From Toxorhynchites rutilus septentrionalis (Eukaryota > Arthropoda > Insecta > Diptera > Culicidae): a stretch of 64,000 nt of DNA. Where the stretch lies: NCBI RefSeq assembly GCF_029784135.1, contig NC_073745.1, forward strand, positions 64,200,218-64,264,217. Reading direction: 5' to 3'. The notes under the pieces were generated by a model. That model was not told the DNA's origin, ran no database searches, and saw only the letters and a program-made list of their open reading frames with translations. This document shows, piece after piece, positions 46,401-56,424 of this stretch (positions within the stretch are counted from its first letter, which is position 1; each line of letters begins with the position of its first letter). Position numbers and translations under genes: made by a program.

Positions 46401-46991
46401 ATATTCGTTGACAATTTAATATATCAATATTGTAGCCGGCTACAAGGAGTACTTTTTTGTTTTCTTAAAATTTGATCCATGAAAAGCAAAAAATACTCTA
46501 TATTTTGATATTTTAATTTATTAATTAGTAATTAGAACAAGCCCACCGTCAAATAAAAAAAATCGGTTCTATAGAATTCGTTCCACGGACCGCTGAAATA
46601 AAATCCAACATCTGCTATGAGGCTCCTGCATGCGCAAGCTGAATTAATGTCAGTCCTCGAAACATCTTTCCAAAATCTATAATTCGATGAAAAAATACCC
46701 TTTCAAAATAAAAATCTCAGACCAAACTTTCATGACCCGGGCTAAATAAACTGCTAGGATTTTCTCTAGAACATTCTATCTCAATGTTGAACTTACCATC
46801 GAGAAGCTCTTTCAAATTATCAACTTCGCGTTGCTTCAATAATATCGCCTTCTGTTTTTCCAGCTCATCTGCATACGACGGCTCTGGTTGGAACTTTCCT
46901 TGTTCCTACAATGGTAGAGGAGCGTTCCAAATAATGAACAACAATATTTCTGTTACATATTTACCCTTAAAGATTTTAAAAACTCATCCAT
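43456..46991 (-). CDS. Unnamed coiled-coil protein with C-terminal FDF motifs, three exons
   Basis: I do not recognise the family. Minus-strand exons 46991-46965, 46905-46797 and 45113-43456 join in phase with GT-AG introns to give 597 residues. The start MDEFLKSLR is the only ATG that reads into exon 2. Residues about 15-265 are Glu/Lys/Gln-rich with heptad-like spacing (EKQKAILLKQREVDNLKELL; EEEKNKLEAIRSEINSIRK), so a long coiled coil is likely. Residues 290-540 are low-complexity Ser/Thr/Lys/Pro. The tail repeats an acidic aromatic motif: DFDFLTDSPK, DFDFLSADN and SFDFF at the very end. No signal peptide or membrane segment. Intron 45114-46796 holds a TTAA-type transposon. The composition suits a fast-evolving cytoskeletal, centrosomal or chromosome-axis protein; that is inference. 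Confidence 0.8.
45267..46311 (+). mobile_element. TTAA-type (piggyBac-like) non-autonomous element, copy B (1,045 bp)
   Basis: It starts GGTGAAGGTGGAAGCTAGCC. The right end is the reverse complement of GGTGAAGTTGGAAGCTAGCC, a one-base difference. TTAA flanks both ends (45263-45266, 46312-46315), the hallmark of piggyBac-type insertion. A frame at 45857 (MSRPTKRRVKAFQREYV...) is short and unrecognised; there is no transposase core. It lies in intron 2 of the coiled-coil gene. Confidence 0.8.
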
Positions 46992-47494
46992 TGCACTCTA
47001 GTGTTCCTCGTGTACCGCTATCGCAAATCGAAAAAAAACTCGAATCCAACACGCAAGCACCGTGAAAATAAATTGATAAAATTTCAAAGCCAACGTTAGC
47101 GGGCAGGGTAGCCAGATGATTTTTTTTTCTCAAATGATCCTACACTCTCGGAAAAAATAGTACATATGAAGAATTTTTTGGTAGATATTACCAATGATTA
47201 GTAAATCTTTGCAATACGAATTATTCGTACATATTACAGAATAACAATGGTAAACAAATGTCAAACCGGCTAGTATGACCCAGTATAAGCGGTCGGTTCA
47301 ACCTTGGTTTAACATATACCCTAAATATATATGTAATTTGTTCAACAAGGGGTCATTTGTCAGTCCAATGTCGGTTCAATGGTATTTTGATCAGGTATAC
47401 ACCCTTATTCTTGTTTACGGCCGTATCTGACTTTCGTTCGAAAGACCAGATTCAGACAATTTCGAAAAATACTTTCTTGTTTTCGTACGAATCC
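46992..47494. other. Upstream region of the coiled-coil gene
   Basis: Presumed promoter and 5' UTR side of the minus-strand gene. No other gene recognised. Confidence 0.35.
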
Positions 47495-47590
47495 GTTCGA
47501 ACCTAAGTGGTGCGGACTCAATCCACTTCATTCTCAAGCAAATTCTTGCATGTTTTCAAGCGATTTCTTGCAATAAATTCTCAGACCACC

Positions 47591-49805
47591 AGAGATGCCA
47601 GATTTACAAATATGTTTGTAAATTTACAGACATATCTGTAAAACATTCATCACATCTATTCATCACATCAAAAATATTTGACTCACCATATGACATTTTT
47701 CCATAGTTTTAATACAGAAAAGTTATTATATTTAGTATATATCAATACACATGACGTTAGACCAGCGATACTCAACCTGCGGCCCGGCAGTCCTTCTTGT
47801 TGGCCCATCTGGTGTGTATGATGTTTGGAACTCATACACATAAGTACTTTTGCCTTGACATCATTGCAGACGAAAAAGAGGATACAGTTATTCACAATTA
47901 ATGAACAATTGCATTCTCTGCAGGTAAGGAAAAATCTTGAACGAAAATTGTCTCTGATAATTATTTTCTGTTCTAGACAAGATTGTTTTGCTGAAATGCA
48001 AGGAGATTTATTGAAAAATAGTGAAGTTAGGGTCAGGACTATGCAACCTATGTATTTAAACAACATCGAATAAAAATTTTCATTCTATTTTCAACAACTT
48101 ACATTTGCTTTCGGGTCTGCTTATGACGAAATATGGGTTACTGTTCGATATTGTTACGACAGACATGGTTCATGGCCGTGTGGTGGTCTAAAACTTGTAT
48201 AGCCTTGTATGGCGGATGGAAAATATACACTGCATTTTTTTTAAAATAAAAACGACAAGACCGCAAGCCTTGGTGGATGTCCAATATATCAACGGAGAAA
48301 TACTGTGTTTTATAAAAATTAACAACGCGTATGTTTGTGTATGTATGTGTAGATCGTTGAAACATTTAAACACACTTACAGCACATAAGTTATTAAGTGG
48401 TCCGAAAAATCATTTTTTTCCACTTTTTCCCAAAAATGACAAATGAAAATTAATAACATTTGAATCACTGAATCGATTTAGATGATCGACATATAAAATT
48501 GACCTAGCCTTTTATAAAAAAATATTTAACTTGCGAAAAACATAATTATATTTTAGTAATTATTGATTGTAGTCGTTTTTTATTTTTTTTATGACTTTGG
48601 ACTAGAGGGCGCTATATATTTTTATATTTTTTCTTGAAAGCTGAGGATTTTTTACACAACATATCTCGATATCAGGGTTGCTATTTTTTCGTTTTTTAGA
48701 TATGATTTAAAAAAAAATCATTTTTCCCCATTTGTCCAAAAATAACTTTCTGCAAAAAATCATAACATTTGAACTACTGAACCGATTTAGATGATCGATA
48801 TATTAAATTGAAGCCAATAAGCAAAACTCACACTTGCGGGAAGATTGGATTCTAGTAGCTTAGGTCTAGTTTAGTCACATATGAATATTGATCGAAGACT
48901 TAAAACATGTTAAATTTACAAAATTCTAACTTAAAAACAATAATTATAGCATCTCTGATATCGAGATATGTTAAGTAAATACTCCTCAGCTTTCCATAAA
49001 AAAAATATAAAAAAATATAGCGCTCCTATCTTTAACCGAGAAAACTATGAAAAACTAACTCAATCCATAATTACAAAAACAAAATTCAATTTTTTCGCAA
49101 AAGTAATATTTTTAAAAAAAATATATCTCGTAAGCTTCAATTTGATATGTCGATGATATGAATCGGTCCAATAGTTCGAAAGTTATGACTTTTTGTAGTG
49201 GGAAAAATGGGGAAAAATTGTTTTTCGAACCATCGATTAGTTTTGCAAAATCATATTTCAAAAACGAAAAAAATAGCATCTCTGATATCGAGATATTTTA
49301 TGCAAAAGTTCTCAGCTTTCAATCCATATTAAAAATAGGATCCATATTATATGCAAATTAAATATTTCTCAATTAAAGCTCATTGGCTTAAATTTGATAT
49401 GTCGATCATCTAAATCGGTTGAGTGGTTCAAAAGTTATAAATTTTTGAAAAAAGTCATTTTGGGAAAAAGTGGAAAAAATGATTTTTGGGATCACCCTAA
49501 AATGGAAATGGGCACCCTAATGACAAATTAAAAAAATACGAGTTTAATGTTTTGCGATAAAGAACAAAATTACCACTTTTGACGAAGAGCTGAGAACCAC
49601 TATATTAGTTTGGCATGGAATGGCTGTATATATATATACAGAATACAATCTTACGTGCATCGTGATGTACAAAGTATTAATGAATAAGTGAAAATTAACG
49701 TTAAAAGACATTTCTATAGATCTGCACACTTTTACAGACTTTTCCACATTTTTAACAGACATTCACATGTTTTTACAGACTTTTTTTAAAAATCATCTGG
49801 CAGCT
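47591..49805. mobile_element. Nested DNA elements inside the P-like relative
   Basis: An outer pair of ends, GAGATGCCAGATTTAC (about 47591) and the inverse of GAGCTGCCAGATGATTT (about 49805), encloses hAT-like ends CAGCGATACTCAACCTG (about 47764) and the inverse of TAGTGGTTCTCAGCTC (about 49602). These enclose a long palindromic block at 48385-49510. Target duplications for the two intermediate layers are not convincing, so the layers are tentative. Confidence 0.4.
48385..49510. repeat. ~1.1-kb imperfect palindrome of repeated units
   Basis: The unit with TTTTTCCACTTTTTCCCAAAA, then GATTTAGATGATCGAC and ATCTCGATATCAG, occurs in the plus sense from about 48395 and again from about 48700. It occurs inverted ending near 49220 and 49510 (CTGATATCGAGATAT, GATGTCGATGAT-type blocks). 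The arms could form a large foldback. No coding sequence. Confidence 0.65.
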
Positions 49806-50380
49806 CTTCCTTCCACTTTTTATCGAATATTTCCAAATCGCAGGAGTAAACATTTACGTGACTCTGACTTTGTTTGTTTTTATTACGTTCGGAAAAACGT
49901 TATGACAAAGAGAGGGGACATTAAAAATGCGTTGCTCAGTGAAAGGCTGAGATGGTCTTTTAGAGATGCAATGGTTAATTAAACAATTGACGGAAAAATG
50001 TAGTTCGTTCATTTTATAATTTTACTTATTTTTGCCCTTGACAACAATACCTCTTTTATAGTGTTGATTATCATAAGAAAAATAACACTCCTGATCGTTG
50101 GATCTCTTTTGACATTTCAATTGGATCTTTTTTGACAGCCGTTTTGATTCAGTCCGCACTACCTAGGTTCGAACAAGACCTTTTTCGAACATAAACATCA
50201 GATGCAAGATTTCATGCATCAATAAAATTTCATACAAGATTTCATCAAAGCAACGATGAAAGTGTCGTCCATACAGTGATCGTTCGTTAATTTATACAAA
50301 ACTTACCATTATAATATAAAATTATCTCCAGACACAATTTTTGTATGATATTTTTTCAAAAATATTTTTCTATTTACATA

Positions 50381-51398
50381 CCCAGTTAGCCATAAGCATT
50401 AACTTTAAGCTCTATTGTAGCACTAATTCAGCATCTCTAATGCCAAATGGCAGTATATCTGCTTTTTTGATGCTTATAGGCCTTATATCAACATTATTAA
50501 TGCATATAAACATTAATGAAAATAAGCATTAATGAAAGTCCTATATGCGCATTTAATGCTACCATATAATGCCTACAAGCATTAAGATAAAACATATGAA
50601 AATAACCATTAATAAAAGCCCTATATACGCATTTAGTGCTATCATATAATGCTTATAAGCATTAGGATAAAACATTCATGCATTCAGCATTAGATATCTG
50701 GATGCAAGTGTTTGTCTCAAAATAAACATAACATGGATATTTTATGCCAAAAATATGCTTCCAAGCCGGCCAGCAAAACCCGCTCATACATGATCTTTTT
50801 GAGCAGGCATCTGAGCGGTTGTTTTAATATGACTATTTTCAACTCATTCCTCTATATCAACAGTGGTCCAGATAGCAAAGGCACAACAGAGAAACACACA
50901 TGTTGCAGAAGTACCCCGGTTCGAATCTCATAAGGTAATTTATAATATAATAATTATTTCTCATTCCAAACAGTGTGCCGTAGATCGAAATAAAGAAGAA
51001 TACTGTTATAACCTCAACAACTTGGTAATAATCTGCAATAAATCTGTGTGGGTGGGCCATGAAATGTATATGATTTTTTTTTGTTTTCTGTCGAATGATT
51101 TCAATGGCTTTTTCGGAAGAAAAACATCTTGACGTTTTTATGGAATCATATTTTAGCATGAATGATGCTTATTTAAGCCTGCCATCACAAGTGATTTTTT
51201 CAGATAGCCATAAGTAAGCTTTAGTAATGCTTATTTAAAGCTGTAACTTAAGCATTAAAAGAGCCCTATATTTCGCCTTTTTAGCATTATATCCACCCTA
51301 TATTGGTTTATAGCGCTTGATAAGCATTTATTCTGTATTCTATATGTGGATACAGTGCTGATTTAAGACCATTTCTAAGTGTTTACTGGTTACCTGGG
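50381..51398. mobile_element. 1-kb MITE with CCCAG ends and TA duplication
   Basis: Left CCCAGTTAGCCA and right (reverse complement) CCCAGGTAACCA. TA flanks both sides (50379-50380, 51399-51400). The subterminal regions are full of TAAGCATTA/TAATGCTTA units in both orientations. The middle (about 50700-51130) has a different composition and a tRNA-like stretch. Confidence 0.7.
50862..50935 (+). repeat. tRNA-like stretch inside the 1-kb MITE
   Basis: CAGATAGCAAAGGCACAAC is followed about 45 nt later by CCCCGGTTCGAATCTC, which has a good B box. No stable acceptor stem. Probably a captured tRNA-derived sequence; not a working tRNA. Confidence 0.35.
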
Positions 51399-51400
51399 TA

Positions 51401-52190
51401 GAGTACTAAATTAGTCAAATTTGGGGAAAATAATTTTCATTCATAATTTTTATTTTAAAAGTGTGTTCATTTTTTCTGCAAACCCATATCGTCATGCCTA
51501 CTCCCCCATTTCGTAATACGAAGCTCAATGACGTTAACGCGGATGATGACAGATGTTTTTTTAGCGGTTGCCAGGAATCAGAATCCTCAAAGTTACCGAT
51601 ACCGCGTAGTAGAATGTACCAATCATTGGTAGGAATGTGTATCGCATCTGACATTCATTTTACATTTACAATTCATATTTACAGAAAATATGTACATTCT
51701 ACTAATGTTTGCATTACTAAAGATTTGGTAACTTATTTTAGTGAATCAAATTCTGGATGTATCGATTGGGTACATTTACACATCTCATCTCCCGATCTGG
51801 TATATTTAGCATCTCAAATCAAGCAGATAAATAACATATCTATTCTGCCAAAAGTGATGGTACAAAATAATCCACTATACTGAAAAATCCTCGTATAGAC
51901 TTCCACGAAAACCATTTCAGTAATCTTTAAGTCTATAAGAAACCCAATCTTTCTTCACTATGTACACCAATCGCATTAAGCAAAACTTGTAACACAAAAA
52001 GTCCTGCTGCTAGAACTTCTTTCTGTGCAGCTCATCGAGGCTCTCTTTTTTTAAGGATAGAATAAAACTGATGATGAATGGCTAAATAGTTTTTGAAATT
52101 ATACTGAACATTCATGAATACAGCCACACACATTCAAGATGAGCTGAGTGAATTGTGGAACCAAATGAAGAAATTGTCCCATTTTTGTTT
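51401..52190. other. Gene-free stretch with one unassigned frame
   Basis: A plus-strand frame from about 51461 to 51883 (140 codons) has no recognised motif and A/T-biased codons. Nothing else was seen. Confidence 0.35.
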
Positions 52191-52236
52191 TAGAGGCGAC
52201 TGAGCTGCAAAGTTTAAAGTCTCTTAAACACAAACA
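52191..52236 (+). repeat. Minimal retroposon, copy d
   Basis: TAGAGGCGACTGAGCTGCAA continues into AGTTTAAAGTCTCTTAAACACAAAC. Same boundaries as the copies at 26570, 33217 and 37509; its target duplication is not clear. Confidence 0.6.
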
Positions 52237-53616
52237 AGTTCAAGTTTCACTCTCTTTCGTCGCATTTGCTCATTTATTTTTTTGTGTTTCATTTATAAAA
52301 TAGAACAGCATTCATCTTGTGGGGATATATTCTGCGATGAAAGAAAATTTACACTAACTGTTTTCGCTCTGAATTTCTGTAATTTTTTTCTAATGGAAAC
52401 GCACCCTAAATATGGGGTCTTATAGTGAGATAATACATGGACGAATATAATGTGACTTCTAGAAACCTTACCGACCGTTTGCACTGTGCGGCTCATATCG
52501 TGAATATATTTAATAAGTTATTCATGAAGATCAACTTATGTGAATTCTTAACCGCGAAAAACTCAAGAGCGTAACGTCACCATCACCGTTCTGTCAACTA
52601 TTCTCTTGGATTTATTTTGCCAACGTCTAAGTTGCCGTTGCTGGTGTATGTGGATGCGACCATATGATTTCCATGAGTAAATATTTGATGTTTCATTCCT
52701 TTACGTTGACTTTACGGCATTTGAATTAGGAAAACCACAGAAATTCAAGGTGAACACAGCTTGTTTATATCTATTTCAATCGTGGAATATATCCTCATAA
52801 TACTGTTCCTCTTTTGGGAATAAATCCCAAAACACATAGATGATCGAATGAAACAATAGAGAGGGCAATAATTCTCACGTAATTTTTGGAAAGGACCTAT
52901 CTGCTTTGATCGATAATCTTCAATGACTTTCGATAACCACGGCCTTGCAGACCAGGGGTACGACTAAAACGTCAAATCCCTCATATTGCCAGTGTACCCA
53001 ATATTGCTGCGGTTCACTGACATTTTGGTTCAATCAATTACTGTTGTTTACAACTCGGTCCGGTTATATAGTCGAATAGTGGCTAACTTTAAACTCCATG
53101 TTAAATGTGAACACCTCCATGTGAAACCGAAATATGAAAATCGCTCATGCAGTTAGAATAAAGCAGCGCATTTTTCGATTTCAATCCTCGTAAATGATAT
53201 GTTGGTAAACAAATAACGCCATATTGATTTTGATTTTGGGTAGCCTATATTCAATTGATGTCTAACCCCTGTTGCAGACAGATTTTGCTACATAGTTCGG
53301 AAAACGAGATTCTCTTCTACATTCCTGATCATCATATACATAATACATAAGGCAATGCTTTTGCCGCTGAGCTATAATTGAAAGAAATTGTCGATGAAGA
53401 GGTATGATAAAAGCAGGTAGGTTAGGTTTTTTTACCGGAATTTTCTGATTTATATATTCCCCTTTATTCCGCGCGGCGAGTGACGTGAGATTGCAAAGTT
53501 TACTACTTTATTCTGGAAGCCACTTTTCTTTTTAGCTCCTATTTGATGCTCGAGTCGATAACAAAGGAGGACACGACTTCAAATCTCACCTAGCTCATGA
53601 ATAAATTCATCTATGG
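52237..53616. other. Gene-free stretch
   Basis: No recognised gene. CACGTAATTTTTGGAAAGGACC at about 52877 resembles the end of the MITE at 54218, so it may be a decayed end of that family. Confidence 0.4.
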
Positions 53617-53663
53617 CTACGTGCCTGATTATCAAATACACTTCACGATGAAAACGAAATGAT

Positions 53664-54039
53664 GGGCCTGATTCTCGAATACACTTCACGGTGGAAACGG
53701 AATGAAACGTATTCGCGATGACAACGGTACGGTGTCGACTTCTGGATACGAGATTAGTTTCCCACTAAACTTAACATTATAATATCAAATTATCTTCAGA
53801 TGAAATTTTTGTTTGAGATTATTATATCATATGAAGAAAATAAAGCCACTCACATTGAATACCAGTTTGATACGAAGAAGTGAATTTTCATTAATGATTT
53901 TTTATTTGAAAAGTGCTCATTCTGCCTGAAAACATTCATTACATCATTATCTTCGACATTTCACTAACTCGTAAAACATAGTTCAATGGGGTGCCGTTTA
54001 TTTCGTTTCCACCGTGAAGTGTATTCGAGAATCAGGCCC
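53664..54039. mobile_element. GGGCCTGATTCTCG-type MITE, inner copy (376 bp)
   Basis: The two ends are inverted and identical over at least 36 bp, starting GGGCCTGATTCTCGAATACA. GAT flanks both sides (53661-53663, 54040-54042). Identical arms suggest a recent insertion. Confidence 0.88.
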
Positions 54040-54217
54040 GATGTGTATCCACGATGACAACGGCACGGTGTCGACATCTGGATACGAAATTATTTTTCCA
54101 CTAAAACTTATCAAATTATCTTCACATAAATTATTGGTATGAGATTATTTTACCACATGAAGAAAACAAAGTTTTCCATTCACATTGAACACTTATTCTG
54201 AAATGAAGAAGTACATT

Positions 54218-54891
54218 TCTCGCGTAACTTTTGAAAAGGTCCTATGTAACAAATGTAAACAAATCGAGTTAATGGATGCACGCTATTAGTTTTTAATCAT
54301 TGAATGTATTACAAAAACAATCGTTCACGTATCTATCTTCTTCATCTTTTTGTCGCCGATACAAAAAATATCCAATGTACAGATTCGGATTTTAAGCACC
54401 CGGCTGTTACTTCGGACGCCACTTTCCTCCGACGACCGAAACGTCCGAAGTAACAAAGCATTCAAAACAACTCGCAGTCGTGCTTCGGTCGTTTTGGAAT
54501 TTGTTTCTTACACGTGTTGTTATCGATTTCAGTGCAATTCAACGAGTGAAAACAATAATAATCAGTCTTTAGAACGAAATGCTGATATTTGGATTGTTGG
54601 TTATTAGTTAGTTTCAAATTCTTATAGTGCAACGTAACATGTCCAATGTGCAAACGCGGGCAGTCGAAACGTCCAATGTAACATTTTTCGCTCCGAGGCT
54701 TCAACCTTAATCTCAAATCACGGAACAACAGTTACGATTGGTCTTACGGAGTTATTCTTGACAGCTGTGAAAACTGTGATAAAGATCGATAGCTTTTAAA
54801 ACAATTCGCGAAATAATGTTCGGGTCTTCAACTTCGTTTTTCTCGAGTTGGCGAAAATGTTACATTGGACCTTTTCAAAAGTTACGCGAGA
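54218..54891. mobile_element. 674-bp MITE with CTCGCGTAACTTTTGAAAAG ends
   Basis: Inverted ends of more than 30 bp (54218-54250 and 54858-54891) differ at one position by eye. Inserted in the outer GGGCCTG element; the target duplication is short and ambiguous (ATT/TTT). CGTAACTTTTGAAAAG also recurs at 63269 and, changed, at 63711. Confidence 0.7.
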
Positions 54892-55317
54892 TTTCCATCG
54901 ATAATTTTTATTTGAAAAGTTCTCATTCGGCATGAAAAAACATCAATATCTTTGACGCTTCATTAACTCGTAAAACGTAGTTCAATGGCGTGCCGTTCAT
55001 ATCGCTTTCATCGTGAAGTGTATTCGAGAATCAGGCCCTATGAATCGAACAAGTGGAAGCGTGTACATGATGAGTGCCTGTTGTATACGTATATTGATAC
55101 CTGTCACCATTTTTGTACCCCTTCATACATAAACCAGGTAGATTTTACCTCGAGAATACAGGGAAAAATCTACCCTCTCTAATTTCTTTGTTTACTATAA
55201 ATCAACGAATGTAATTGATTTTTCCACAGTTCGAATTAATCGTTTGAAGCAATAGTGCTTAGCTGTGTAAAGCTTTTTAGTTTTCGCAAAGCTCATCAAG
55301 TTGATATTCGTCTCGAT

Positions 55318-55573
55318 CAAGGCGCGTAGAAGTATATCCTAAGGTGGGCCAACTTGCTAAAACCACTCTTCAGCCATCTTGGAAGTCTACTGTGTTTTGT
55401 TTGTAAACAAAACCCAATACGCTAGTGCCGAAGCTCGCTCCTGATCAGTCTGTCTCTTTCACGCTTCAAGGAAATAATTCCCCTTCTGCTTTCTTCCGTA
55501 CTGTTTTCATATACCGCTCCCCTAACCAACTTAGTGACGAAACGGCCTCACCTAGTACCATAGACCCGTCTTG
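55318..55573 (-). mobile_element. Interspersed element R, copy 2 (256 bp)
   Basis: Reverse complement of 28596-28849 with few differences. GTCTCGAT flanks it at 55310-55317 and 55574-55581. A short CA run (ACACACACACA) follows near 55607. Confidence 0.7.
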
Positions 55574-55637
55574 GTCTCGATAACACAAGCTTTATTGCCT
55601 TCGACACACACACACACCAGCATACATAGCAGCCTAG

Positions 55638-55972
55638 CATAAACGTCAAACTCGTGCCTTTCTCTTTTCAATCCGTCGCGAGATTGTGCTGTTTTTACTG
55701 ATGTTTTGAAGCAGCTGCATGGAGCAGTATTGACTAATGTACTGAATTTTGTGAGCTGTGGGGGCCAAATTTTGAATGTGTTTCCAATATCATTCAAATC
55801 TGCTACTATCTGTGATTTAGATCAAATAACACAGAGTGAATGTGATGTTTTAACAGAAGCGATAAAGAGGTGTTTTAGAAAATTGAACTTTGGAAGAGTC
55901 ACGCACCAACTAACACAGTTCGAATGTATCGATGTGTCATGTCAGCAATCTGAGCGAGATCCCAAGGAATAA
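55638..55972 (+). other. Unassigned open frame of about 112 codons
   Basis: Open from a TAA near 55636 to the stop at 55970-55972. It reads NFVSCGGQILNVFPISFKSA, then ICDLDQITQSECDVLTEAI and KLNFGRVTHQLTQFECIDV, with balanced composition and several Cys. It has no ATG at its start and no family that I know. It could be an exon of a gene, an upstream Eaf transcript exon, or a remnant. Confidence 0.25.
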
Positions 55973-56424
55973 GAAGTGAAGTAGCAGACAGGTCATCAAG
56001 GAGTTTATTTGGAAGGAAAAAAAAGGGATCCCACTGGTGAAGTAAATAGCCCTGACAGCTGTTGCTGGAAGATCCACTGGAGTTTCTAGGCATTCAGCTG
56101 GATTTTGGATCCTGCTTCCGCTGGATTTCCGGAAGTGATTGCGTGTTGTGAACGTTCGTGGAATTTTTTCGCCTGAGCTCAGCAGGAGTCTGCTATTCCC
56201 GTTCAATTACCTCCTCCTGTTGCTTCGATCGGGAGAAGCTAACCGCAGTGGAAAAATCAAACAATCAGTTGGCCATCGTTATTGATTAGCGTTGGTGGGT
56301 TGTGTCGAGTCCGGATATCAATAATTGTTTGTGTGATTTGGAAGTAGGCTTTGGGAATTATAGCCACAGAAAGCAGGAAAATTTTTCTTAACGGCAAAGC
56401 ACAGGTTCCGATATAGTAGCCCTT

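Larger units (their letters stand above)
47503..50167 (+). mobile_element. P-like element relative, carrying nested insertions
   Basis: The ends CTAAGTGGTGCGGACTCAATC (left) and CTAGGTAGTGCGGACTGAATC (right, reverse complement) match at 18 of 21. The palindromic GTTCGAAC flanks both (47495-47502, 50168-50175). The right part (49840-50167) aligns with the right part and THAP-start region of the element at 31099-32429, for example ATTAAAAATGCGTTG at 31250/49922 and GATCTCTTTTGACATTTC near the end. The THAP frame is cut short. About 2.2 kb between 47591 and 49805 looks like later insertions. Confidence 0.6.
53617..55038. mobile_element. GGGCCTGATTCTCG-type MITE, outer copy with two insertions
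   Basis: The left end (about 53620, GTGCCTGATTATCAAATACA) and right end (inverse of GGGCCTGATTCTCGAATACA, ending 55038) belong to one family. A complete copy of the same family is inserted at 53664-54039, and another MITE at 54218-54891. The remaining outer sequence (ACGATGACAACGGCACGGTG, about 54052) continues as expected from the inner copy. Confidence 0.65.

Noticed and set aside
51461..51883. 140-codon frame as a gene
   Set aside because: No known motif, A/T-driven codons and no splice or start context that distinguishes it from chance.
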